64,000 nucleotides of DNA, from contig NZ_JAQOMS010000002.1 in the NCBI RefSeq assembly GCF_028401425.1, forward strand, positions 1,302,001 to 1,366,000. The letters are read 5' to 3'. Origin of the DNA: Psychrosphaera algicola (GTDB lineage Bacteria; Pseudomonadota; Gammaproteobacteria; Enterobacterales; Alteromonadaceae). The notes beneath the pieces are model-generated. The model was not told the DNA's origin. It was given only the letters and a program-made list of their open reading frames with translations, and did no database searches. Shown piece by piece: positions 12,411 through 22,566 of the stretch; within the stretch, counting starts at the first letter, position 1, and each line of letters opens with the position of its first letter. A program made the position numbers and the translations under genes.

Positions 12411-13271
12411 TTATTTATTCTCTTGAGAAGAGCTTGGATGTGTTGATTTAACATCAACATCAAACGGCTTGGTTTCACTTCCGGCGTATAGACTTAAGTG
12501 AGGGAATGGAATTTCAATTCCTTGCTCGTCAAAGGTCTTCTTAATCTCTTGATACATTGTGTTTTTAAGGGCTAAAAAGTTTTCCTTTTTGCCCAAACTG
12601 AAAACTGAATATCAACTGAAGAACTGCCAAATCCAGTTAATATAAACAGAGGTGCTGGCTCTTCTAGGCAAATGACATTTTTTCAGCAAGCCCAAATAAT
12701 ACGTCACGAACCGTTTCAATGTCTTCTTTATAAGCGATACCAATCTTTAAATCCGCACGCCTAATAGGAAATTTAGTCAGGGTCGTAACTGGGCTTTTAA
12801 TCATATTTTCATTTGGAATTCGGACAAATAGATTGTCAAAGGTTCGAATTTTCACTGACAGTAAATCAATTGAAATGACTTCCCGGTTACATCGCCTACC
12901 TTAATAATATCCGCTATTGAGAATGAACGCTCAATCATCAGGAATAATCCGCTGATAAGGTTGGATGCCGAGGTCTGTGACGCAAAACCAATCGCAACGG
13001 TCAAGATACCAGCTGCGCCAATCAATAAACTTAAATCTATGCCTATATGTTTTAATGCCGAAACAGCAAACAGCGCCAAAAGCGTATAAAAAACAACTCG
13101 CTTTAACAGAAAAAGTGCGTGTTTGGTGATCCTAGCTTCCACAAAAGTTGTAACCGCAGAACTGATCGCTCGGGAAATAAAATAGCCGACGATCAACAAC
13201 AATAAAGCTTGAACCAACGTATAGAAATAAGAAGACTTTAGCTGTTCAACAAACTCAATAAAAACATCCAT
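12411..13271 (-). CDS. MscS-type mechanosensitive ion channel
   Basis: Residues 10-85 hold transmembrane helices. TM3 and the start of the beta domain are clear: ILTVAIGFASQTSASNLISG, then ERSFSIADIIKVGDVTG. The cytosolic part follows with VRIPNENMIKSPV. With frame repairs near 12884, 12670 (A6 to A7) and 12592 the product is about 287 residues, the size of E. coli MscS. Channels of this type release solutes on hypo-osmotic shock. I prefer the ATG at 13271 over the upstream TTG because GGAT lies before it. The upstream DUF432-like gene ends at 13279, so the two genes almost touch and are probably co-transcribed and coupled. Confidence 0.87.
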
Positions 13272-13278
13272 AAAATTG

Positions 13279-14067
13279 TTATCCAAAAAGGTTACTGATA
13301 CGACGAATTAGCTTGCCTTGATCTGAGGCTTTTCGCGGGTCGCTAATTTGTATATGCTCGCTCGATTCGTTCAAATCACTACTCTCGATGTGCACTTCCA
13401 CATGAGCAGAGTCATGATTTCTTTCAATCGAAATACCTGACGTCCATAGATTATGTTCCATGTCGCTGTATAAACTTAAGAAGTTCACTGGCACGTTAAG
13501 TCGATTAATTGTAAATGCTTTATTGTGGTTATTTTTCACCGTAATTGGTGTCGTCGCTCGATGAGAACGCATGACTAAATCCTCTAACCGAGTTCTTGCC
13601 GATGTGTATTTTGCGTAGCAAATGTCACCGTCTATTGTCGACGCACCAAACCAAGTATCTGATGGACGCCAAAATGGCACGTCAATTAAACATTCTTTCT
13701 GTAATAGCGCGGTAACGCTAAACCAAATAGGTGTCGTAACAAAAAGTTTAACCTTTTCACCAGCAAGGATGGTGACAGGTGATGCAGGCCTTGTCACAAC
13801 AGACTTATCAGCAAGCCGAGGGGCTACCCTCAAAGTAGTTGCAGTTTGTTTTTCTAAATATCTGCCTGCGACTTTATCGCCATCCAAATCGATATGTTGG
13901 CCGTCAGACAGTACAATTTCAGTATCTAGCTCGGTTTGGGTTTCAATATTCCAAATTTTCCACTCGTCTACCAAGCGTTGGATCACAAACGACCGTTCGC
14001 CAATACTCCAGCTTCTTAGCTCAAGTTCATTAAATGAAAAATCACCCCACCATTGCTCTCGACTCAT
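13279..14067 (-). CDS. DUF432-like protein linked to an MscS channel
   Basis: A 262-residue soluble protein without signal peptide or TM segment. It is mostly beta-rich, with the block VKLFVTTPIWFSVTALLQ and a later NRLNVPVNFLSLYSD. It resembles DUF432 proteins as I remember them; the match is not certain and the function is unknown. The frame is intact. The close junction with the MscS channel suggests the two act together, for example in osmotic response. Confidence 0.55.
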   Translation of the reverse strand: MSREQWWGDFSFNELELRSWSIGERSFVIQRLVDEWKIWNIETQTELDTEIVLSDGQHIDLDGDKVAGRYLEKQTATTLRVAPRLADKSVVTRPASPVTILAGEKVKLFVTTPIWFSVTALLQKECLIDVPFWRPSDTWFGASTIDGDICYAKYTSARTRLEDLVMRSHRATTPITVKNNHNKAFTINRLNVPVNFLSLYSDMEHNLWTSGISIERNHDSAHVEVHIESSDLNESSEHIQISDPRKASDQGKLIRRISNLFG

Positions 14068-14114
14068 TGGCCACTCTTAATCTGTAAATAGTAAATTAAA
14101 TTGCCGCTAGCTTT

Positions 14115-14594
14115 TTAAAATATATAAGGCAGCAACAAAAACCTGAAAAGTAAATCACCAAAACCCCAAATAAAAGTTCCGGCCATTAATAACGAGACCT
14201 CTAAAATACCGAGTTGAAAACGAACATGGTCTTTTAAATAATCCAGTTTATCTTCAAATTCATCTTCGATACTTAAGATCTCTTTGTCTATGTATTCTTT
14301 CGGCGCGTTGTATTTTCTCAATTTTAATTTTGCTTTAGACAACGCCAATCGATGTTGAATATTCAATCGGCTGACAAGTAATCGTTCTTGAATTACGCCA
14401 CCGATGCTTGACCAAACGCCCAGCAGGGTTACCAAGCAACCACTGCGAGTTACCCATTCGATATCGACAAAATTTATCTTTGTTAGATAAATCCCGATAC
14501 CGAGTAATATTACCGCTAATGCCCAGGTCATAATGGGTTGTCTATTTTTAATATTGGCAATGTCTTCGTTGTATAAAACTTTTGGATCATTCAA
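14115..14594 (-). CDS. Small membrane protein, unknown function
   Basis: 159 residues with two N-terminal hydrophobic segments (about 22-37 and 47-65), a charged helical stretch (85-130, Lys/Glu-rich) and a C-terminal hydrophobic segment (about 128-157). No family is recognised. The frame is intact. It lies 48 bases upstream of the DUF432-like gene on the same strand and may belong to the same transcription unit as the channel. Confidence 0.65.
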   Translation of the reverse strand: MNDPKVLYNEDIANIKNRQPIMTWALAVILLGIGIYLTKINFVDIEWVTRSGCLVTLLGVWSSIGGVIQERLLVSRLNIQHRLALSKAKLKLRKYNAPKEYIDKEILSIEDEFEDKLDYLKDHVRFQLGILEVSLLMAGTFIWGFGDLLFRFLLLPYIF

Positions 14595-14966
14595 GGTAAT
14601 AAGATTCTTTAATTTAATGTTTAAAACTATGCAAACGGTGTTTTAACCATAGCGTATGAGCGAACTTATGTCTTATACCCTACTTTTATTCACAACGGTA
14701 GAACAGACAAACATTCGGTAAATAAAAGTTATTATTCATTTAATTCAAGCCCACTTTTTTGCCTCAATCTTCGATAAGTCGCCGTATTTATTATATTAAA
14801 AACCTAGGTATACCAGTTCAGTTTAACCCTAACTCATTATTAAAATGACAAAACAGTTATGAGGTTGTGTTAAATATTATTAACATTTAATGTTAAAAAT
14901 GTTTGACATCAAAAAGAGAATACCTTACCTTTCATGTCAAATATATTTAACATAAAGGAAACTCAA
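14595..14966. other. Divergent promoter region between two membrane-protein genes
   Basis: A gene-free 372-bp region. It contains the palindrome and the -35-like element listed separately; otherwise it is AT-rich without other recognisable elements. Confidence 0.5.
14880..14908 (+). promoter_or_regulatory. Palindrome TTAACAT-TTA-ATGTTAA beside a -35-like TTGACA
   Basis: Perfect 7-bp arms at 14880-14886 and 14890-14896 lie six bases before TTGACA (14903-14908). A further TTAACAT half-site occurs near 14949. The position fits an operator for the XRE regulator encoded two genes downstream (autoregulation); this is inference. The -10 element is not clear. Confidence 0.45.
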
Positions 14967-15388
14967 ATGTCTTTTCACGAAAAATCCTCTTGGATAATGG
15001 CGTTATCTTTATTAGTAAGTTCAGCGCTTTATTTTTTTATCATGGTGTCAATGTCTGGAACAGAAGATTTAGCCGCACCAAACCTTCCTGTACTGATTGT
15101 TTTCACTATTGTTTTAACCGTTTTAGCGACAATTGGTCATATTATAATTGCCGCGCTAAAGCCCTCAGAAGCAATCGACACGGTTGATGAACGTGAGCAA
15201 CAGTTTTTTGCAAAAGCAAAAGCATTGCCTCAAATGTGCTGGCAATAGGTATCTTTATTTCACTCTTTTTGTTTATCTTTTCAACGAGTGGCAACTTGCT
15301 ATTTTATATGGTGCTTGGCAGTTTAATTGTGAGTCAGCTCACTGAAGAAATTATGAAAATTGTATTCTACCGAAAGGCACTTTATTAA
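14967..15388 (+). CDS. Four-helix membrane protein paired with an XRE regulator
   Basis: The ATG at 14967 is preceded by AAGGAA at good spacing, which favours it over the in-frame ATG at 14934. Two TM helices come first (about 8-27 and 38-60), then a charged loop with VDEREQQ, then after a frame break near 15230 two more TM helices (VLAIGIFISLFLFIF and FYMVLGSLIVSQL). The end, EEIMKIVFYRKALY, stops at 15388. The layout (DER-type loop, four helices, downstream HTH gene overlapping TAATG) matches small membrane proteins of the DUF2178 kind; the exact family is uncertain. The partner regulator probably controls this gene. Confidence 0.7.
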
Positions 15389-15615
15389 TGGCTGCAAAAC
15401 AGTTGCCAGTGGCAAACCATGTAAAAGAGTTAAGAGAGTCTAAACGCTCAATGACGCAGTCAGAACTTGGCGAAGCCGTTGGAGTCACTCGACAAACCGT
15501 TGCCGCGATAGAACAGCGACGGTATGCCCCAAGTTTGGAAACGGCATTTAGGATCGCTCGTGTATTTAATGTTGGCATCGAACAAGTCTTTGAATGGGAC
15601 GAAACCTTTGAATAA
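15388..15615 (+). CDS. XRE-family HTH transcriptional regulator
   Basis: A compact 75-residue one-domain Cro/C1-type HTH protein: SMTQSELGEAVGVTRQTVAA followed by IEQRRYAPSLETAFRIARVF. There is no ligand-binding domain. The start overlaps the stop of the membrane-protein gene (TAATG), so the pair is translationally coupled. Such pairs often regulate themselves; the inverted repeat at 14880-14896 is the obvious candidate site. Confidence 0.85.
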   Translation: MAAKQLPVANHVKELRESKRSMTQSELGEAVGVTRQTVAAIEQRRYAPSLETAFRIARVFNVGIEQVFEWDETFE

Positions 15616-15831
15616 CCCATGTACGATTGGTGATGAGTGAAAAACTTGTCACCAATCAACCGTATTGAACTTAATACCTTAAAAGACGTAACCAATACTT
15701 CACAACATAATAAATATTGAGTTGTGACCAAAAAACACCATCTTCTTTATCAAATTGTGATTTTGTCGTGATACTTTTGGGATAAATTCGATTCATGATT
15801 GTTAGGGTCAAAACTAACAAGAGAAAAGAAC

Positions 15832-16534
15832 ATGAAAAAACTACAACGAATTTTACTTCCTTCACTCGCCGTCTTATTTTCACAAAACGCACTGTCGGCC
15901 GAACTCGACATTAAAGTCACTAATCTAACTCACGGTTTACACTTTACCCCGTTGCTTGTTACAGCACATGGTGCCGATGCGTACTTATATAAAACAGGTA
16001 TGGCGGCAAGTGAAGATCTGCAAAAAATGGCTGAAGGCGGCGACATTTCAGGTCTGTCTTCAATGTTAATGGGCATCAATGCCGATGTTGTTGAAAATCC
16101 AGCGGCGGGTCTATTAGCCCCAGAGCACCTCAACTATGACCATGTTATCTACAGCCGCCACTAACACCCATTTATCTTTGGTTACTATGTTATTGCCAAC
16201 AAACGATGGTTTTGTTGGGCTCGATAGTTGGGAAATTCCAACGACGGCTGGCACATATACAGTTTATCTAAATGGCTATGACGCTGGCACCGAAGCCAAT
16301 AATGAAATTATCAATGGCGGCGGCATGCCAGGTGTTTTAGGTATTCCCGCAGATCCTTCTGGAAACAATGGCACAGGTGGCACGGGCGTGACAGATATGG
16401 AAGAGACTCAAGTCGTCCATATACACCGAGGAAATTTAGGTGATGACGACGCTGCTGGTGGCATGTCAGATGTGAACAACAAAGTTCATCGTTGGTTAAA
16501 CCCGGTAGCTAAAGTGACAATTACGGTTAAATAA
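15832..16534 (+). CDS. Exported Spondin_N-like domain protein (first of a pair)
   Basis: The start at 15832 follows a GAGAAAAG ribosome site and gives a signal peptide ending NALSA. The mature protein has the Spondin_N signature features: an N-terminal strand ELDIKVTNLTHGLHFTPLLV, then the AYLYKTGMAASEDLQKMAEGG helix, LVTMLLPTNDGFVGLDSWE and YDAGTEANNE, ending in a strand with VAKVTITVK. The frame breaks near 16138. In animals spondin domains bind matrix components; in bacteria the role is not established. It is followed by a lipoprotein paralogue and a two-component system in one operon. Confidence 0.75.
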
Positions 16535-16544
16535 GGAGTACCTC

Positions 16545-17262
16545 ATGAAACCTAATTTATTAAAATCAATAAGCATGGCGGCAGTCGTATCAAGCGCCTT
16601 GCTGATATCTGCCTGTAGCAGTGACGATGACGACGATATGATGGTTGTCGAAATGCCAGTTCCTGTTGACGTTTCGTATTCAATTACAGTTACCAACCTA
16701 ACTTATAGTCAGCCTTTTTCACCTATCTCGATTGTATTACATGACGATGGGCAACTATGGCAGATTGGTGAAAGTGCATCGGTTGCTTTAGAAAAACTTG
16801 CTGAGTCTGGTGATAACTCAGAGCTATTTACCCAAAGTGTCGTAACGGCTTCTATGGCGGGTGCAGGTATCTTAATGCCCGGTCAATCGGAAACAGTTTC
16901 GATCACCATTGAGGACAACACAACGTCTCTTTTGTCACTTGCAACAATGCTTGTGAATACAAATGACGCGTTTACCGGTCTTAATAGTATACCGCTGGCA
17001 GATCTCGGTGTTGGTGACAGTTGGTCCAAAATGGTTGGGGCCTATGATGCCGGGACAGAAGCCAATAGCGAAAGTGCAGGCACTATGCTCTGGACCTGCT
17101 GATGGCGGCGCAGGCTTCGATACGCAACGTGATGATACTGACATAGTCACTATGCATCCCGGTGTTGTGTCAATGCATGACGGGTTGTCTACCTCAGTAT
17201 TGACTCAAGCCCATAAGTTTGACCAACCGACAGCAAAAATAACGATTACAAGAACGGAGTAA
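16545..17262 (+). CDS. Spondin_N-like domain lipoprotein (second of a pair)
   Basis: The N-terminus carries a lipoprotein signal with lipobox LISAC, then an Asp-rich spacer (SSDDDDDMM), then the same fold elements as the preceding gene: YSITVTNLTYSQPFSPISIV, ATMLVNTNDAFTGLNSI, YDAGTEANSE and the final TAKITITRTE. The frame breaks near 17088. The acidic residue after the lipid-modified Cys is Ser-Ser-Asp, so outer-membrane sorting is plausible. An RBS (AAGGAG) precedes the start. The response regulator starts three bases after its stop. Confidence 0.75.
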
Positions 17263-17265
17263 ACT

Positions 17266-18063
17266 ATGACAGATTCAGTGCTTATTGTGGAAGATGATTT
17301 TGACATCGCTGACCTAATTCGCGTCAACTTGTTAGAATTAGGTATTCATACAGAGCACGAGTCTGACGGTTCTAAAGCATTAGCAAAGGCTCTTAACGAG
17401 CCTTTTAGTCTTTTACTTTTGGATGTCATGTTGCCTTCATTGTCTGGCTTAGATATTTGCAAGCAGGTCAGACACGAAAAGCCCGAACAAGCTATCATCA
17501 TGTTAACGGCCAAAAATTCCGAAATGGATCGTGTCCTTGGACTCGAACTAGGCGCCGATGACTACATGACCAAACCCTTTAGCGTGCGTGAGCTGCAAGC
17601 CCGCGTCAGATCACAATTACGTAAAGTTAATATCCTTAACCAGCGATATGGCATGTCGCCTTTAACATCTGACGTTGCTGATTCCTATCAAGTCGGAAGT
17701 TTACTAATTAATGGTCAATTGCACCGGGCCACTATAGACCAAACCGTGTTAGAACTAACCGCTACTGAATTTGATTTATTAAAACATTTTGCCAAACATC
17801 CAGATCAAGTATTTAGCCGTGCGCAATTGCTAGAAGCCGTTTGGGGATATGGTCACAGTGGCTACGAACATACGGTGAATTCACATATTAATCGCCTGCG
17901 GGCCAAACTTGAACAAAACCCAACAAACGCGGAAATCATCCAAACCGTTTGGGGCGTAGGTTATAAGCTCAACGCCCAAAATACCAAATCGTCTATGTTC
18001 GATAGCAATAACAATAACGACGCTACCCAATCCACGAATTCTAAACTGAAGGGAACTCACTAA
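17266..18063 (+). CDS. OmpR/PhoB-family response regulator
   Basis: An intact 265-residue protein. The receiver domain has the acidic pair EDD at residues 9-11, the phospho-acceptor Asp in LLLLDVMLPSLSG, Thr in MLTAKN and Lys in MTKPFS. A winged-helix DNA-binding domain follows (ELTATEFDLLKHFAKHPDQV, then HTVNSHINRLRAKL). The C-terminal tail is Ser/Asn-rich. It overlaps the kinase start (TAATG) and most likely forms a cognate pair with it. Its target may be the spondin genes upstream, by analogy with self-contained operons. Confidence 0.93.
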   Translation: MTDSVLIVEDDFDIADLIRVNLLELGIHTEHESDGSKALAKALNEPFSLLLLDVMLPSLSGLDICKQVRHEKPEQAIIMLTAKNSEMDRVLGLELGADDYMTKPFSVRELQARVRSQLRKVNILNQRYGMSPLTSDVADSYQVGSLLINGQLHRATIDQTVLELTATEFDLLKHFAKHPDQVFSRAQLLEAVWGYGHSGYEHTVNSHINRLRAKLEQNPTNAEIIQTVWGVGYKLNAQNTKSSMFDSNNNNDATQSTNSKLKGTH

Positions 18064-19621
18064 TGTCTTTGTATAAACGACTCGTTTTATCGCTCTCTTT
18101 GGTTTTTGCCGCAATCATTTATTTGGTTGTTTGGTGGAGTGGAGAGCTAAAAGAAAATACCCAACTAGAATCGGAGCAGCGACTCCATCTTGGATTAGCC
18201 GAACATTTAGTGACAGACAACCCGTTATTGGCGCAGGGGTTTATGATTACGATGCATTAAAAGGCCTATTTCATACCCTTATGATGCTAGGCCCAAGCTT
18301 TGAGTTTTATTATGTCGATACACAGGGCAAAATCATCACTTACTCTGCCGACCCTAGTAAAGTAAAACGCACTCATATTGATACGTCACCCATTAAATCG
18401 GTAATTAGCAATCGTATTAATGCTGCGACGTTATCTCCTCAAAATGCGGCCTCAGATACAAGTGTTGATACAAGCGTAGACAACAATTTAATCACCTCAT
18501 TGCCAATTTTGGGCGACGACCCAAGGCAACTTAATCATCAAAAAATATTTTCAGCAGCTCCTGTATTGCGAGACGGTGAATTACAAGGCTACTTGTATAT
18601 CATTATCCGTGGCGAGAACTACGACTCGATAATGCAAGCTGTCAAAGCCAACAATCAATTTGGCGAGTCTTCAATAATTGCCGCGATTTCACTGGCAGTT
18701 ATGCTGCTATTGCTTTTAGGGTTATTTCGTTATTTCACCTTGCCTTTGTGCAAAATTTCTAACGCGATAAAAGGACTTAGCAATGAAAATTGGGAAACGC
18801 AAAAACTTAATCTCAATTTAACCATGTCACAGGACAACGAACTGCAACTTGTAGTTACCACGATCAATACCATGTTAGGCCAAATTCAGAAGCAATTTAG
18901 TCAATTGCAAAATATCGACGAACAACGCCGTGTATTACTTGCAGATCTATCGCATGACCTACGTACACCATTGGCGAGCCTACAAGGTTACATCGAAACG
19001 TTACATATACACGGTGAGAAGTTATCAGCAGTGGAGCGCAGTAAATTCATCGATATTTCAATGAAAAATTCCAAAAACTTAAAGCTATTAATAGACCAGA
19101 TATTCGAATTAGCGTACCTCGAAGGTGGCCAAGTTACGCTGCAAAATGAGTCTGTCGCTCTTGGTGAACTCATCTACGACGTGGCAGCTAAGTTTGAACT
19201 AAAAGCCGCTGCAAAACGCATTAATATCACCGTCGACCCGGCTGAATGTAACTATCAAATATTTGCCGATATTGGCAAGCTAGAGCGGGTACTGTCCAAT
19301 CTTATCGACAATGCAATAAGGCATACGCCAGAGGATGGGGAAATTACCCTTTCGGTTGCTGAACACAGTAAAGATGGCAAAAAACTGGAAATTGCAGTTA
19401 AAGACACAGGAATTGGCATCAATCAAAATGAGCTTACCCACATTTTTAATGCAAGATATCGCGCCAGCAACAGCCAAGAAGATAAACAATCCCACGCAGG
19501 TTTAGGATTAGCCATCAGCCAGAAGTTGGTACAGCTATTTAATTCTGAATTATCCGTTGAAAGCCAACTTGGCAAAGGCACCCGTTTTAGTTTTGAAGTC
19601 GTCAAAACACAGTTAGTGTAA
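18063..19621 (+). CDS. Sensor histidine kinase, partner of the OmpR-type regulator
   Basis: TM1 (about 5-27) and TM2 (near QFGESSIIAAISLAVMLLLL) bracket a periplasmic sensor of about 180 residues. A HAMP-like linker follows. The HisKA box is DLSHDLRTPLASLQGY with the phospho-His. The ATPase motifs are LSNLIDNAIRHT (N box), VKDTGIGI (G1) and HAGLGLAI (G2). The frame breaks near 18238 in the early sensor domain. The sensor domain has no recognisable fold; the neighbouring spondin-like exported proteins are possible sensory partners, which is inference. Confidence 0.9.
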
Positions 19622-19740
19622 ACCCACGTTTATAACGACAATAACGAGTTTGTTTAAACCAAGCGCATCAAAGGAAAGTGGCGTCTTGGTTCGGTTTATA
19701 AGGCTTTGACTTAGTTAGAGATTTGTCCGCGTTAGGTTTT

Positions 19741-21147
19741 CTACATGGCCAAATGTTGTTTAAACATAGGAATAAACTCATCTTCTCGATGACTTACAAA
19801 TAATACGGTACTGTGTTGTTGTTGGTCTAACGTTTGTAAAAACTTCAGAACTCGATGACGGTTCACTTCGTCTAATCCCTGCGTAGGCTCATCCATAACC
19901 AATAAATACGGAGATTTAACCAACGCTCGAACAATCAATACCAGACGTTGCTCACCAAAGCTTAAATCAGATAAGAGTTTAGCGCTGTACTGCAACATAC
20001 CTATTTTAGCTAACCATTGTTTGGCAATGTCGGTGTGCTTTGACTCAACTTGCTGATAGACCCCAATCGAATCAAAAAATCCTGAGACTACTGTGGCCAA
20101 AACGGTACAAGATACCCGATACTGGCGATGAATTTCAGGGCTAACAATACCCATTTGTTTTTTAATCTGCCATATGCTTTCGCCTTGCCCACGAGCAAAG
20201 CCCAACACGCTCAACTTGTTGTTGTAACACTGCGGGTGGTCACCTGTGACGAGTTGTAACAAGGTCGATTTACCGCAACCATTTGCGCCAGTAACTAAGG
20301 TATGTTGCAATGGCTTAATTGCAAAATCGAGTTCACTAAAAATAATATCCGATTGATAACTGACCTTGCCATTTTGTAATTCAACAAGATAATCGTGGGG
20401 ATATGGCGCGGGTTCTTCTAGATGTTCTGGCCAAGCGACATCCGCTAACTCGTCGGTCATTAACGACTCTAATTGGCGTTGAATTTGTTGTTCATCAATA
20501 CCGGATAAATCGATTAATTTTCCTTCGTCGATAATGGCAATTTGCTCACACCAAGCAGGAATATCATCGCGGTTACTTAAACACAACAACACAGTGATGC
20601 CATAATCACTCAAAGTATTAAGCAAGTCTGATAACTCATTAACCGATTTTAAATCTAAACTGTCAAACGGGTTGTCGCATATTAACAGCTGCAAATGCGG
20701 AGACTCTATATGGTCTAATAGCGCTTTTAATATAAGTAGCTTTCGGCTTTCACCGGTGCTTAATAAGCGATACCCTTTATCCATAACATGCGACAGTGAA
20801 AACTGTGCGACAAGCGGATTTTGATGTTGATTAACGGGCAAAAAATCACGTGCCGGCGTGCCATCATCGATACAATCAGTGATATCTGTTTCATCAATTT
20901 TGAGTTCGTTTTCATACACCTCTTGAAGCGTCTCAAACGAAACCACCTTAACTTGTTCAGGGCTAGGGACGACAAAACGCTCGAATGACTCTAAGGTAAC
21001 GTCATCAATCAACATTTTATCTAGGTATTGTTTTCCAGAACCATTACGCCCGACAACGCAAGCTTTTTGACCGGCGTTAATTTGCCAATGTGCTATGGAT
21101 AACTTGTCGTGGATTAGATTTTTAATGTCGACTATCGGTGAATGCAT
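19741..21147 (-). CDS. modF: ModF-like tandem ABC ATPase with an altered first Walker A
   Basis: A 468-residue protein with two ABC ATPase halves and no membrane domain, as in ModF/PhrA. The second half is canonical: Walker A GANGCGKST, signature LSFGEQRL, Walker B LLVMDEPTQGLDE and VSHREDE. The first half has GRNGSGKQ, where Gln replaces the Ser/Thr that binds Mg-ATP; its signature LSTGESRK and Walker B LLICDNPFDSLD are still recognisable. ModF is usually near molybdate genes, but none are here, so the physiological role is open. The frame is intact. Confidence 0.75.
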   Translation of the reverse strand: MHSPIVDIKNLIHDKLSIAHWQINAGQKACVVGRNGSGKQYLDKMLIDDVTLESFERFVVPSPEQVKVVSFETLQEVYENELKIDETDITDCIDDGTPARDFLPVNQHQNPLVAQFSLSHVMDKGYRLLSTGESRKLLILKALLDHIESPHLQLLICDNPFDSLDLKSVNELSDLLNTLSDYGITVLLCLSNRDDIPAWCEQIAIIDEGKLIDLSGIDEQQIQRQLESLMTDELADVAWPEHLEEPAPYPHDYLVELQNGKVSYQSDIIFSELDFAIKPLQHTLVTGANGCGKSTLLQLVTGDHPQCYNNKLSVLGFARGQGESIWQIKKQMGIVSPEIHRQYRVSCTVLATVVSGFFDSIGVYQQVESKHTDIAKQWLAKIGMLQYSAKLLSDLSFGEQRLVLIVRALVKSPYLLVMDEPTQGLDEVNRHRVLKFLQTLDQQQHSTVLFVSHREDEFIPMFKQHLAM

Positions 21148-21634
21148 TTATGGACTACTTTATGGCAATTGAATGAAAACAAACGAACTAATTATAATAA
21201 TTTGAATTGTTTTTAACACAACAACTAACTCGTTATTAATAATCACCTTTTCGTATCAACAGCGCTCAGACAACTTGCACCAATATGCAAATGAAATCTT
21301 GTCACTTTACAATTTGAACAATAAAACGAAGCCAGTTAGGAAATGTATTGAGTTAACAACCTTTAAGTCTATTTTGTCTTAAGCCCTTACCCATGCTTAT
21401 TCCACTATTTCAGAGCCATTAGATGCCATTTAATCTTGCCGTAAGGTAAGCCATCAATGGGCCAAATTTAAGTAATTTACTGGGAATAACAAACTGCGGA
21501 ACCCGAAATGTTATACACTTACCTATATTCTAATTTTTCTTAGACTTGATGAAACGTTATTTTGCCTTTTTGGCCTTAATTATATGTTGATACTTTTCGG
21601 AAAAAACACGTTTACTGACTAGCATGGAGTCACA
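21148..21634. other. AT-rich divergent intergenic region
   Basis: This 487-bp stretch lies between the divergent ModF-like and DHH genes. I see no gene, hairpin with T run, or clear operator; promoters for both genes must be here. Confidence 0.4.
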
Positions 21635-22475
21635 ATGCACCACTTTGTTATTTACCATAAATCTTGCCCCGACGGATTTGGCGCAGCGCTCGCATTAAAG
21701 GTATTTTTAGATAGAGAGCACCCTAATGACGTTACCGAATTTCACGCAGCAAACCATGGTGAGCCAGTTCCAGACATTGACGGTAAAACCGTTTACATTG
21801 TTGATTTTGCCTATAATCGCGAAACAACCATAGATATTAACAACCGCGCAGAATCGCTGATCGTACTGGACCACCATAAATCGGCGGAAGGTGCATTGGC
21901 AAACCTAGATTATTGTACGTTTGACATGTCACGTAGTGGCGCCATGATCGCCTTAGCAGCATTTTAATCCAAAACTGCCAGTGCCATTGCTTATTAAATA
22001 TATTCAAGACAAAGACTTATGGACTTGGGCGCTGCCACAAAGTAAAGAATTTTCAGCTGGTTTGTCGCTATTTGCATTACACTTTGATATTTGGATGCCG
22101 TTACTTGACGACACTAAAATTAGCGACGTCATTGAAGGCGGAAAAACGATTTTGGCTTATGAACAAAAGTTGGTAAAACGCGCTATAGGCCGTGGAATAA
22201 GAATGGTAACGGTTGCTGGCTATCAAGTGCCTATGTTAAATACCACCATCTTGGCCAGTGAAATTGGCAACGAACTTGCCATTGGACATCCTTTTGCTGT
22301 TACCTATTTTGATACCGCCGACAAACGTATATTTTCGTTGCGTTCGGCTAAAGACGGGGTCGATGTTTCTGAGATTGCGAAACGTTTTACTGGCGGCGGT
22401 GGCCATTTTCACGCATCTGGTTTTGCCATTGCGCTTGATCAGTTACCCACCGGTGATCTTCTTAACCCAAGCTAG
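21635..22475 (+). CDS. DHH-family phosphoesterase
   Basis: The N-terminal DHH domain shows YHKSCPDGFGAA (metal-binding Asp), VYIVDFAYNRE and the diagnostic LIVLDHHKSA. The C-terminal DHHA1 domain has the glycine-rich FTGGGGHFHASGFA motif. These features fit a small phosphoesterase acting on phosphodiesters such as nanoRNA or cyclic dinucleotides; the exact substrate cannot be told. The frame breaks near 21965 between the two halves, which otherwise join well. Length is about 280 residues. Monocistronic, ending at a strong terminator. Confidence 0.85.
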
Positions 22476-22488
22476 TACTGGTTAAGTC

Positions 22489-22528
22489 AAAAAAAGCGTT
22501 GAACTTAGTAATAAGCTCAACGCTTTTT
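22489..22528. terminator. Bidirectional rho-independent terminator
   Basis: A long near-perfect inverted repeat (AAAAAGCGTTGA at 22491-22502 with TCAACGCTTTTT at 22517-22528, extended inward by CTTA/TAAG) has seven A on its left and five T on its right. It serves the convergent DHH and alginate lyase genes. Confidence 0.9.
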
Positions 22529-22566
22529 ATTTGTAATATTTTTACGTTTACGCAGTCTACATTCGA

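Noticed and set aside
19655..19705. Possible terminator between the kinase and ModF-like genes
   Set aside because: AACCAAG and CTTGGTT can pair, but the loop is long and no T tract follows, so it was not listed as a feature.
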